Source: Roseomonas sp. (GTDB lineage Bacteria > Pseudomonadota > Alphaproteobacteria > Acetobacterales > Acetobacteraceae). From it: DNA of 17,161 bases. The notes beneath the pieces were generated by a model. That model saw only the letters and a program-made list of their open reading frames with translations, searched no databases and was not told where the DNA came from. Made by a program: the position numbers and the translations under genes. This document shows, in pieces, positions 7,801 to 15,135 of this stretch (position 1 is its first letter; each line of letters starts with the position of its first letter). The DNA lies in contig JADCFR010000226.1 in the NCBI GenBank assembly GCA_020249415.1, positions 1-17,161 on the forward strand, written 5' to 3'.

Positions 7801-10800
7801 AGGCTTTCCCAATCCTCCCAGCGCAGCGCGATCAGTTCCGCTACATTGCCCGTGGCGCCAGCCTGGGCGGCGCCAATCGCCCTATAATCAATGCTGAGGC
7901 CAGTGGTGCCGAGCAAAGCAAGGGCGCCGCGTGTCAAGGCGCCGCCCGCGCCAAGCTCCAGCACCCTGAGTGGCCGATGTCGCGGCCAGGATTCTGCCAG
8001 GCTGCGCAGCCCGGTCAGTAGCGGTTCGGCCAGGGCGCGCATCGCACCGCCCAAGGCCGGCGGCGGTGCCATCATGATCGCTTCACCCTGCAGCGCTGGC
8101 CCAATCTGCTCTCCGGCCCGCGCCAGCCAAGCCAGGTCAAGCGCCAGCGCCGGTTGCTCGGCCAGCACTGCGCGCCAGATCGCCTCTGGCGGTGGCAGGG
8201 GCTGATCTTCAATGATCTTCCAGCCCTCGGCCGCGGGTTCCGCTGCCCCAACAGATGCCAGAATACGCCACATGGCGGCGCGATAATTGCTGGCCGGTGC
8301 CGCCTTGTCGCGGAGCGCCGGTAGAGCCAGCGCGGCCAGATACGCTTCCAGTAAAAGCCCGGCCTCGGTCAGTGGCGCTGTCTGATCCTGGGCGCGCATG
8401 GCGGCGATGATGGGCGTCAGGTCAATTTCCGCAGCCGCACCTTCCGTCGGCAGGCTTGGGGCGGGATCCAGCCGGAAGGTAAGGTTTGCCAGCTTCTCCC
8501 GTCCGGGCCTTGGCACGCGCTGGAACCAGATATCCTCGATCATGGCGACGATCCCGCCGGCGCTATCGCGCAACGTCAGGCTGGCCGCAAAAAGCCGCGC
8601 GCCGCGACGGCCTGGCGTGATTTCCGCCAAGGCGATGGGGGTAGCGTCCCGCCTTGCGCAAAGCCGCCCGATCCGGACGGGGATGATGGCTTCATCCGTG
8701 CTGAATTCCTGGCCCAGCAGCAATCCAAAAAGACCCTGGAACGCGCCATCCAGCAATGCGGGGTGCAGGATGAAACCGGCGTGATCCGGCGCGGCTTCCG
8801 GCAGGCGGAGACGCACCAAGGCACCCTTGGTGCCATGATGGCGTGTCACGCTTTGCAGGCTATGAAAGGCAGGACCGTAATCAAGGCCATGCCGCGCGGC
8901 AAAGGCGACCACTTCGGCGCCGGTGATCTCGGTACCCTCGGTCAGCGCGCAGGGCGGGAGGGATGGCAGGCGCGGCAAGGCGGCCAGGCGCGCGCGGGCA
9001 CAAAGCGTCGCGTCATCTTCAGTGAGGCGCGGCCGTGATCGCAACGTAAAGCCGCCTTCGGCATCGGCGGCGTAGCGCAATTCCACCGCGCTCTCCTCGC
9101 CGAGCGTAACCGGGCGGAGGATGGCCAGCTCGCTCACTTCCAGCACCGGCGCATCGGGATGGATCAAGGCGGCGGCGGCCAGGGCGGCTTCCAGCATCGC
9201 GGCGGCGGGCAGCACCGCCTCACCGAACAGCTTATGATCGCCGAGCCAGGGCAGCGCGGTGGTATCCAGCCATTGCGTCCATTGTGCCGGGGCGCGCCCT
9301 TGCCGGAATCCGAGCAGCGGGTGATCAAGTTCCGGGTTGGTCAATCGCGCGCTTTCGACCGACATGGGAAACCAGATGGCGCGCCGCGCAAAGGGCGTGC
9401 GCGGCAAAGCCTGGCGTTCGGCAGTGCCCTGGAAAATGGCCGCGGTGCGGGGGTCCGCGCCTGCGGCAATCGCGCGATCGGCGATGGCGGGGAAAGGATT
9501 GCCCGGCCCATCCTGACGTTTCAGGCTTGCAAGGATTGCCCCTTCCACCGCCTCGGCGCGGAGTGTTTCGCGCAAATAGTTTTGCAAAACAGGCGCCGGC
9601 CCGATTTCCAGGAAAACGCGTGCCCCCTGGCGTAGCGCTGCGGTTATCGCGGCCTGAAAGCGCACCGGTTCGCGCAGATTGCGCCACCAATAGGCGGCGC
9701 CAGCTTCTGCCCCAGGCAAGGCTTGGCAGGTCACCGAGGAAATCATCGGGCACGTGCCTGGCCTGGTGTTGAGCAATGCCAAATCCCGCAATAGCCCTTC
9801 ACGCACCGGTTCCATCGCGGCGCTGTGAAAAGCGTAGTCCAGGTCAAGCGGGATCGCGACCCACCGCGCTGCTTCCGCCATTTGGCAAAGCCGTGCAATC
9901 GCTGCCGCGGGCCCCGCGATGGTGAGCGCCGCCGGCGCATTGAGTGCCGCGATTTCAAGCCCCGGGCCGCATTCTTCGAGCAATGGCGCAATGGCCTCCG
10001 GCGTGGCGCCAATCGCCGCCATGCGCCCGGTGCCTCTGGTCGCGTGCTGATGCCTGCTGCGCGCCACGATCAGCGCCGCCGCCTGATCGAGCGAGAGTAT
10101 GCCCGCCGCTTGCGCCGCCGCCACTTCGCCGACGGAATGGCCCATCACCAGATCGGGAATGATGCCTTCCGCTTTCAGGGCGGCCAGAACACCCATCTGC
10201 ACAGCGAAAAGCAAGGGCTGGGCGAGATCCGTCCCGGCCAAGGCCGCATCGCTGACGCCAGCCTTGATCAAAGCGGCGGGCGAAACCCCAAGCCGCGGCG
10301 CCAGCGCCGCATCCGCGGCCAGCACCGCGCGCCGGAAGACGGGCGAGGTGCGCAACGCCTCCCGTGCCATGCCGGCATGTTGCGCGCCATTGCCGCTAAA
10401 GACAAAGGCGATGCGCCCGCTGGCTGCGATACCATGCGCGACGCTGGCTTCGCGTTCGCCCGCTTCCCAGGCGGCCAAATGCGCGGACAAGGCGGCGCCG
10501 TCAGCCCCCCGCAGCACCAGCCGATGGGGCGCGAGATCACGATGCCGCGCCTGACCGCGGGCGAGTGCGCCAGCCTGGGCGCCATCAGCGCCTGCCAGCG
10601 CATCACGCCAGGCGGCAACCGAAAGCCTAAGCGCTTCGGCAGAGCGTGCCGAGAGAATAAGCGGCGGTGCTCCCCTGGCCGGCGCGTGCCGAGCTGCGCG
10701 TGGCAGCGGGGTGCGGCCCAAGAGAGCGGCAGCATTTGTGCCACCGAAGCCAAAGGCATTCACGCCAATCACGGCATCATCCGGTGTCACGATGTCTTCA

Positions 10801-12032
10801 GTCGTGCGCGGCACAGTCAGGTTCAAATCTGCGAAATCAATCGCGGGATTGGGGTTTGTGAAATGCAGCGCACGCGGCACAAACCCCTGTTCCAGCATCA
10901 GCATGGCCTTGAGCAGCCCGGCCATGCCCGCGCCGGCTTCCAGATGGCCAATATTCGCCTTGGCGGAACCAATCAGCAGCGGCGCGCTGCGCTGCTGGGC
11001 GATTGCCTGCCCAATCGCCCAGGCCTCGGCAGGGTCGCCAGCCTGCGTACCAGTGCCATGGGCTTCAAAGGCCAGGAAGCGGTCCGGATGGACGGCGCTG
11101 TTGTGCAGAAGGCTCTTCAGCAATACCGCTTGCGCCTCACGATTGGGCAGCGAAATGCCAATGGTGCGCCCGGCCGTATTGCTCGCGGTGCCCAGCAGAA
11201 GCGCGCGGATCGGCTCCTGCGCGGCCTTGGCATCGGCAAGGCGGCGCAGAATGACCACGCCCGCCCCCTCGGCGCGCACATAGCCATCTGCTGCTGCGTC
11301 AAATACCTGGCAGCGCCCGCGCTGCGAGAGCATGCCTGCGCGGGAAAAACCCGTAAAGGCATAGGGCGAAAGCAGCAGATTGACGCCACCAACCACGGCG
11401 GCTTCCAGGCCAGGATCAGCGGCCAAGGCCCGCGCCGCCAAATGCAGCGCTACCAGTGAGGATGAGCAGGCGGTATCAATGGTCTGCGCCCCGCCGCGCA
11501 GGTCGAATACATGGCCGATGCGATTGGACAGGATGGAAAGCGCATTGCCGGTCATGTGGAAGCGATCAGCGGAGGCGGGATCATCCAGGCGCAATTCGCC
11601 GAAATCGGTGGATGAACCGCCAATGAAGACGCCAATATTGCGCCCCGCCAAAGCTTCTGGCCTCAATCCCGCATCTTCAAAGGCATCGCGCGTGACTTCC
11701 AGCAGCAGGCGCTGTTGCGGATCGGCTTCGGCGATCTCCCGCGGCGAGAGGCCAAAGGCTTCCGCATCAAGGCCCCTGATGTCGCCGATCGTACCGGCAG
11801 CAAAACTATAGCTGCGCCCCACAAAGCTTGGCCGCGGGTGATACCAGCGCGCTTTTTCAAAACGATCCTCCGGCACTTCAGTGACCGCATCCACGCCCTG
11901 GCGCAACAAGGCGGCGAAGGATGCAAGATCAGCCGCGCCCGGAAGCCGCGCCGCCGCGCCGATAATGGCGATCGGCTCCGGCGCGGCTGCCTTGCGTCGA
12001 AGCGGGCGGGGGCGGGGCATGGTTCTAGCCAT
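4809..12032 (-). CDS. Iterative type I polyketide / fatty-acid synthase, KS-AT-DH-pseudoMT-pseudoKR-ER-KR-ACP (RkpA/WcbR-like)
   Basis: About 2,407 residues, one complete highly reducing module. KS (about 18-440): DTACSSS with Cys189, EAHGTGT with His325, NIGHLEAG with His363. AT (about 540-830): GHSVGE with Ser633 and YAFH with His736, most like malonyl-CoA-specific enzymes. DH (about 895-1170): HKLFGEAVLP with His933 and LLDGAFQ with Asp1095. Methyltransferase-like region (about 1342-1467): LELGAGGAL, degenerate. Structural KR half (about 1534-1662). ER (about 1693-2017): LNFRD and GGAGGVG. KR (about 2034-2230): GGTQGFG, Lys2146, Ser2170, Tyr2183, Asn2187. ACP: GLDSL with Ser2344 for phosphopantetheine. 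There is no thioesterase or reductase, so release needs a partner, presumably the coupled oxoamine synthase. Start: an in-frame ATG at 12086 lies deep in the upstream gene. ATG 12032 (8-bp overlap) or ATG 12020 (4 nt after its stop) are better, though neither has a clear SD. The expected product is a long, mostly saturated acyl chain. Confidence 0.93.
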   Translation of the reverse strand: MARTMPRPRPLRRKAAAPEPIAIIGAAARLPGAADLASFAALLRQGVDAVTEVPEDRFEKARWYHPRPSFVGRSYSFAAGTIGDIRGLDAEAFGLSPREIAEADPQQRLLLEVTRDAFEDAGLRPEALAGRNIGVFIGGSSTDFGELRLDDPASADRFHMTGNALSILSNRIGHVFDLRGGAQTIDTACSSSLVALHLAARALAADPGLEAAVVGGVNLLLSPYAFTGFSRAGMLSQRGRCQVFDAAADGYVRAEGAGVVILRRLADAKAAQEPIRALLLGTASNTAGRTIGISLPNREAQAVLLKSLLHNSAVHPDRFLAFEAHGTGTQAGDPAEAWAIGQAIAQQRSAPLLIGSAKANIGHLEAGAGMAGLLKAMLMLEQGFVPRALHFTNPNPAIDFADLNLTVPRTTEDIVTPDDAVIGVNAFGFGGTNAAALLGRTPLPRAARHAPARGAPPLILSARSAEALRLSVAAWRDALAGADGAQAGALARGQARHRDLAPHRLVLRGADGAALSAHLAAWEAGEREASVAHGIAASGRIAFVFSGNGAQHAGMAREALRTSPVFRRAVLAADAALAPRLGVSPAALIKAGVSDAALAGTDLAQPLLFAVQMGVLAALKAEGIIPDLVMGHSVGEVAAAQAAGILSLDQAAALIVARSRHQHATRGTGRMAAIGATPEAIAPLLEECGPGLEIAALNAPAALTIAGPAAAIARLCQMAEAARWVAIPLDLDYAFHSAAMEPVREGLLRDLALLNTRPGTCPMISSVTCQALPGAEAGAAYWWRNLREPVRFQAAITAALRQGARVFLEIGPAPVLQNYLRETLRAEAVEGAILASLKRQDGPGNPFPAIADRAIAAGADPRTAAIFQGTAERQALPRTPFARRAIWFPMSVESARLTNPELDHPLLGFRQGRAPAQWTQWLDTTALPWLGDHKLFGEAVLPAAAMLEAALAAAALIHPDAPVLEVSELAILRPVTLGEESAVELRYAADAEGGFTLRSRPRLTEDDATLCARARLAALPRLPSLPPCALTEGTEITGAEVVAFAARHGLDYGPAFHSLQSVTRHHGTKGALVRLRLPEAAPDHAGFILHPALLDGAFQGLFGLLLGQEFSTDEAIIPVRIGRLCARRDATPIALAEITPGRRGARLFAASLTLRDSAGGIVAMIEDIWFQRVPRPGREKLANLTFRLDPAPSLPTEGAAAEIDLTPIIAAMRAQDQTAPLTEAGLLLEAYLAALALPALRDKAAPASNYRAAMWRILASVGAAEPAAEGWKIIEDQPLPPPEAIWRAVLAEQPALALDLAWLARAGEQIGPALQGEAIMMAPPPALGGAMRALAEPLLTGLRSLAESWPRHRPLRVLELGAGGALTRGALALLGTTGLSIDYRAIGAAQAGATGNVAELIALRWEDWESLKSAPKPADRADVVIGLAPAALTRAGTALLEGLINQAAPGAALLLAEPSPGAIWNSTLGQDHAWWREDPEGALPDAAVWRTALGVAGWQGADVMALGAAPWPALLLSGQNPIKKSSASSAGLPGPSIIFADVEVLPLAEAVAASLAPAGRPAILPLGDILPPKALRGADILAMTGMAEPATALAHLTSLATAAEGTARRIMLVAEAEEARAAAVIGLGRVLANEMPGLKPSRVTLVPGMTPEEAAHRLVAEWHGHAPEVKLSSSGRFAPALRPGLPVAAPAFPARLAIGQPGHLASLAWRSLGIVPKPGPGEVRLRIAATGLNFRDVMWAQGLLPEDMLMDGFAGPSLGMECAGMVEEAGAGVGLKPGTQVFGFAPAAFATHALTRAEALQPLPQAMTPEAAATIPVAFITAAYSLETLARLRPQERVLIHGGAGGVGLAALQIAKAAGALVATTAGTPEKRAFLRQLGADLVLDSRDAGFADALRAAWPDGVDVVLNSLAGEAMERSLGLLAPFGRFIELGKRDFAEGRRAGLGAFRRNISYFAVDADALPRARPALAEALLRDIAARLADGTLLPLPYRAFPAEEAEAAFRQLQASSHIGKLVIRPPSERHSRHAPWEPDEAGCYVVLGGTQGFGLECAKWLAAAGARRIALMSRRGAATPGMDAALRILAALGARASAHACDATDRAALGGVLAMLRAEGAPIRGVVQAAAVFADGAAARQDEARFAHVLAPKLLAAEALEALTADDPLHLFLLFSSATTAFGNPGQANYVAANAALEGLARRRHAEGKPALAVGWGPIADTGVLTREAAAAEKLERLSGAKAMAAQEALAALPALIGAGAPVIHLARMNWAGMQAALPILAEPAYAALGAGMVVRDADGAALRARLLTLSPDAARAEVLALARDEMARILRLPPEAVRVDQPLPGLGLDSLGGIELRMALERRLGISVPLTAVTEDLTLAILVQRVSGVLFKEDTDIATAEALMETHEPAVVT

Positions 12033-13335
12033 GTGACGGGGTTTGGGGCGCCAATGCCTGCGCAGCACTGGCCGCGATGGCGGCATTCTGCGCGCGGTCT
12101 GCCGATGGGCGCGGCGCAGCCCGCGCCACGTTTTCCAGCCAGGGGTCCACCAATGCGAAATGATCCCGCCACGTCGGTGCCGACCAGTCAGCCAGCCGCG
12201 TTATCTGCGCCTGCCGTGCCGGGCCATGATCTGCGGTGTAGTCCAGGATCATGCGACGCCAGCCAGCGCCGTCCAAGGGGTCCAGATAGTCCGGCGCCAT
12301 GCCCCCCACTTCGCGCAAGGCCGATAAATCCGAACAAATGGCGGGTACGCCGCGCGCGAGTGCCTCGGCCAGCGGCAGGCCGTACCCTTCCGCGAAGGAG
12401 GGGAAAAGCAACGCCCTGGCCCCTTGCAGCAAACGCGCCACGGCAGCATCAGACAGCCCCGCATGCTCCGTCACACTGCCCGCAAGTGCCGGGCAACGCT
12501 CCAGCATGTCGAGGATATTCTCATTCTCCCAGCCGCGTCGGCCGACCAGCACCAGCCGCGGCGCCGCAGCGCCAAGGGTTTCGACCAGATCGCGCCAGAG
12601 ATGGAGCAGCAGCAGGTGGTTCTTGCGCGGCTCAATCGTGCCAAGACAGACGAAATAGGGCTGCTCGGGGCATGGGAATTGGCCATCGGATGGCACGGGG
12701 TCAGTGCCGAGCGGCGCGGGCAGCACCGGGATGGGCCCATGCCTTGGGGCTTCAGCCAGAAAGGGTGCAAGGCTTTCAGCCGTTGCGCTGGAATTGACAA
12801 TGATGCCATCGGCCAAAGTCGCGAAGGTCTCAAGCCGGCGGCGATGCTGGAGGGTGCTGCGCGGCGGCGCATATTCCGGATGGGTGATCGGGATCAGATC
12901 ATGCACGAAGGGAACGAAGCGCGCGCCTTGGCGCTTCAGGGCCATGATGGGGCCTGGCCGATCCGCCCCGCGATGGGATACCAGCAGATGCAAAACGGGT
13001 TCACGCGCTGCCAGCGCATCCCGCAAGGCGCTGCGGCCACGCCCAAGCCAGTGACGGGTTCGCGCCTGATGGGCGAGCCTCTGGGCCTCCTGCCAGGCGG
13101 CCTCGGCGCCCTGCTCGCCCTGCCATTGGGTTTGCAGCGCCGCCAGCAGCGCTGCCACCAGATCCTGCGGCAAGGCTGCCATGGGCAGCAAAGGCCCGCT
13201 CATCAGAAAGGTCAGCCGGGCCGGGTCCTGGGCCAGGAAATGCCGGGCATAGGCATGCTCCACGCGATCTATGCCGGTGGGCGCGGGACGCCTTGTGCCG
13301 GAAATCAATCGCGAAATATCGAGCAGAATGCGCAA
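12025..13335 (-). CDS. Family 4 glycosyltransferase
   Basis: 436 residues, GT-B fold retaining glycosyltransferase. The N-terminal half opens directly with a beta strand (RILLDISRL) and the TGIDRVE motif (20-26) common to polysaccharide-type GT4 proteins. The C-terminal donor domain shows LGTIEPRKNH (231-240) and LFPSFAEGYGLPLAEAL (310-326), whose Glu316 and Glu324 form the E-x7-E nucleotide-sugar motif, followed by GVPAICSDLSALREV. It should transfer an activated sugar to a lipid or glycan acceptor at the cytoplasmic face. The only in-frame start after an upstream TAA is TTG 13335-13333, preceded by AAGGG about 8 nt away; that start falls exactly at the first strand of the fold, so it fits. 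It is the first gene of the operon and its TAG overlaps the PKS start by 8 bp. Sugar and acceptor are unknown; the context suggests the PKS-derived lipid or a capsule glycan. Confidence 0.9.
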   Translation of the reverse strand: MRILLDISRLISGTRRPAPTGIDRVEHAYARHFLAQDPARLTFLMSGPLLPMAALPQDLVAALLAALQTQWQGEQGAEAAWQEAQRLAHQARTRHWLGRGRSALRDALAAREPVLHLLVSHRGADRPGPIMALKRQGARFVPFVHDLIPITHPEYAPPRSTLQHRRRLETFATLADGIIVNSSATAESLAPFLAEAPRHGPIPVLPAPLGTDPVPSDGQFPCPEQPYFVCLGTIEPRKNHLLLLHLWRDLVETLGAAAPRLVLVGRRGWENENILDMLERCPALAGSVTEHAGLSDAAVARLLQGARALLFPSFAEGYGLPLAEALARGVPAICSDLSALREVGGMAPDYLDPLDGAGWRRMILDYTADHGPARQAQITRLADWSAPTWRDHFALVDPWLENVARAAPRPSADRAQNAAIAASAAQALAPQTPSHG

Positions 13336-13404
13336 GCGCCGGCCCTTGGCTTCGCGGGCATTCTTGCGCCGAAGGCGCGCGAAAGGCCCGAATGTTGAGA
13401 CACG

Positions 13405-13432
13405 ATCTTATGGCAAAACATGAAAAATTCAA
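13405..13432 (-). promoter_or_regulatory. Candidate sigma-70-type promoter for the glycosyltransferase-PKS-oxoamine synthase operon
   Basis: In an otherwise GC-rich region, 13405-13440 is AT-rich. Read on the minus strand it gives TTGAAT (13432-13427), a 16-nt spacer, then TAAGAT (13410-13405). Initiation would fall near 13398, giving a leader of roughly 60 nt before the TTG start at 13335. Matches to consensus are partial, and alphaproteobacterial promoters are hard to call by eye. Confidence 0.4.
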
Positions 13433-13536
13433 AGGTTGCAGCGCCGCTGGACGAAGCGCTGGGCCGATAAGGCCTTCCCTCGCGGGGGCCAGGCTGCGAG
13501 AAGCCCATCCCCTGACACGCAGTTGAAGGTCGCGCC

Positions 13537-13968
13537 ATGAGCATCTGGAAACGCCCCGCCACGCCCGCCGCCATCGAAGCCCGGCTGGCCGATAGCCTGC
13601 CGGGCGCCTTTGGCATCCGCATTCTTGAGGTCGGGGCGGATTTCCTGCGCGCCGAAATGCCCGTGGATCGGCGGCATGTGCAGCCCTATGGCCTATTGCA
13701 TGGCGGCGCTTCGGTGGTGCTGGCTGAAACGCTGGGCAGTATCGCCACCACGCTGACCCTGCCCGAGGGCCAAAACGCGGTGGGGCTGGAGGTGAATGCC
13801 AATCATGTGTCTGCCGTGCCTGAGGGGGAAACGGTCACCGCCCTTTGCCGCCCGCTGCATCTCGGGCGCCGTACTCAGGTTTGGCAGACGGAAATCCATC
13901 GGCCCAATGGCAAGCTTGCCTGTGTTTCGCGCCTGACGACTGCGGTGCTGGACCGCAAGGCGGAATAG
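13537..13968 (+). CDS. Hotdog-fold acyl-CoA thioesterase (PaaI/YdiI-like)
   Basis: 143 residues, the normal size for single-hotdog 4HBT/PaaI thioesterases, which hydrolyse acyl-CoA or aryl-CoA to the free acid and CoA. The central motif QPYGLLHGGASVVLAETLGS (49-68) carries Gln49, His55 and Glu64 at the positions of the YdiI active site. It is followed by LEVNANHVSAVPEG (84-97) and PLHLGRRTQVWQTEI (106-120), also close to E. coli YdiI/MenI. No menaquinone genes are near, so the DHNA-CoA role is not assumed. The start is ATG 13537 with GAAGG about 8 nt upstream. It diverges from the PKS operon across a 200-bp promoter region; that position would suit a supporting role in acyl-chain handling, but this is inference. 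Confidence 0.9.
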   Translation: MSIWKRPATPAAIEARLADSLPGAFGIRILEVGADFLRAEMPVDRRHVQPYGLLHGGASVVLAETLGSIATTLTLPEGQNAVGLEVNANHVSAVPEGETVTALCRPLHLGRRTQVWQTEIHRPNGKLACVSRLTTAVLDRKAE

Positions 13969-14081
13969 GTTTGGCATGTTTGCCGCTCGGCGCCGCCCAT
14001 GGCGCGATCCGGCAAAACAGGTCACGCTACCGCCATGACTGCCAAAGCGCGGTGCTTGCCGGCTCATGCGAAGGAGAGGTG

Positions 14082-14141
14082 ATGACCATGGATCAGATGC
14101 GTGCAAGACTGCAGGCTGCCGCGCCAAAGGTGGCGGCATGA
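14082..14141 (+). CDS. Short upstream ORF (19 codons) coupled to the asparaginase-family gene
   Basis: ATG 14082 is preceded by the strongest Shine-Dalgarno in this part of the window (AGGAGAGG, 14073-14080) and encodes MTMDQMRARLQAAAPKVAA. Its TGA overlaps the next gene's ATG as ATGA (14138-14141). The strong ribosome site belongs to this ORF rather than to the asparaginase frame, which fits a translational-coupling leader. Alternatively it is the remnant of a longer gene start, or a frameshift upstream of the asparaginase. The peptide matches no family I know. Confidence 0.45.
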   Translation: MTMDQMRARLQAAAPKVAA

Positions 14142-15133
14142 AGCCGCGCGTTGCCGTGATTGGCACGGGCGGCACGATCTCCTCCATGGGTGCGGGACCG
14201 CTCGATATTCTGGATTACCTCGCCAATGGGTCAATGCTTGATGTGCATGGGCTGCTCGCCCGCATTCCGGAAACAGCGCTGGTTGCCGAGGTGCTGCCGG
14301 TCCCGTTCCGCGCCATCCCCTCCACACAATTGGCTTGGCCGGAATGGAAGGAATTGCTCGGGCTTTGCCACAGGCTTGCCGCAGAAGACCCGAAGCTCGC
14401 CGGCATTGTCATCACCCATGGCACGGCAAGCCTTGAGGAGACCGCGTATTTCCTTTCGCTCACGCTGAAAATCAGCATTCCGGTGGTGCTGGTTGGCGCG
14501 CAGCGCCCGGCTTCTGCACTTTCCGGCGATGGGCCAATGAATATCGTCAATGCCATTCGTGTCGCAGCCGATCCGGGCGCGCGGGGGCTTGGCGCGCTCG
14601 TGCTGCTGAATGATGAGATTCAGGCGGCGCGGGATGTCACCAAAACCTCCACGCTGCGGATGCAAACCTTTCGCACGGCGGATTTCGGCGCGCTGGGTCA
14701 TGCCGATGGCGATATGATTGCCTGGTACCGCAGGCCCATCCGCAAGATCGCGCCTGAGACGGAATTTGATGTGCGGGGGCTGGAGGCTTTGCCGCGCGTT
14801 GACATCGCCTATTGCTATGCCGGGGCGGATGGTGCGGCGATTGATGCCTTTGTTGCTGCCGGCGCCAAGGGCATTGTCACCGCGGGCTTCGCGCCGGGCT
14901 ATATCACACCTTCCATGGTGAGGGCGGGAGAAGCCGCCATCGCCGCCGGGGTGAAGCTGGTGCTTTCAAGCCGGGCCGGATCGGGCCGCACCTTTCGCAC
15001 TGAGCGCGCCGATAAATCCGGTTTTATCAGTGCCGATAATCTGACACCGCAAAAGGCGCGCATACTGCTGTCGCTCGCGCTCACCAAGGGGCTGGATGAT
15101 GATGGCATCAGGCGCGTCTTTGCGACGTATTGA
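14138..15133 (+). CDS. Asparaginase/glutaminase-family protein (catalytic Asp replaced)
   Basis: 331 residues, typical for type I/II L-asparaginases, which hydrolyse Asn to Asp and ammonia. The first signature IGTGGTIS (8-15) holds Thr13. The second reads VITHGTASLEET (91-102): Thr96 is present, but the usual Asp of HGTD is Ala97. The lysine of the triad is present at Lys169 (ARDVTKT), and VGAQRPASALSGDGPMNI (119-136) is normal. No export signal is visible, so it should be cytoplasmic. The start is ATG 14138, with AAGG 8 nt upstream, because the protein then begins directly at the first beta strand; an in-frame ATG at 14066 would add 24 unconserved residues. It overlaps a 19-codon ORF at its 5' end and the HD gene at its 3' end. 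With Asp replaced, activity on Asn may be lost or changed; this could be a variant amidase subgroup. Confidence 0.88.
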   Translation: MKPRVAVIGTGGTISSMGAGPLDILDYLANGSMLDVHGLLARIPETALVAEVLPVPFRAIPSTQLAWPEWKELLGLCHRLAAEDPKLAGIVITHGTASLEETAYFLSLTLKISIPVVLVGAQRPASALSGDGPMNIVNAIRVAADPGARGLGALVLLNDEIQAARDVTKTSTLRMQTFRTADFGALGHADGDMIAWYRRPIRKIAPETEFDVRGLEALPRVDIAYCYAGADGAAIDAFVAAGAKGIVTAGFAPGYITPSMVRAGEAAIAAGVKLVLSSRAGSGRTFRTERADKSGFISADNLTPQKARILLSLALTKGLDDDGIRRVFATY

Positions 15134-15135
15134 GC

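Noticed and set aside
9825..11459. 544-codon open frame on the plus strand antisense to the PKS
   Set aside because: It is low in recognisable motifs, rich in Arg/Gly/Gln as expected from the complement of a GC-rich gene, and lies wholly over KS and AT domains with clear catalytic motifs.
12033..12086. 18-residue longer PKS start at ATG 12086
   Set aside because: It would overlap the glycosyltransferase by about 60 bp and adds only Arg/Pro-rich unconserved residues; ATG 12032 or 12020 fit the usual KS spacing.
14066..14137. 24-residue longer asparaginase start at ATG 14066
   Set aside because: The extension has no conserved residues, and the protein fold begins at MKPRVAVIGTGGT; the strong SD is positioned for ATG 14082 in another frame.
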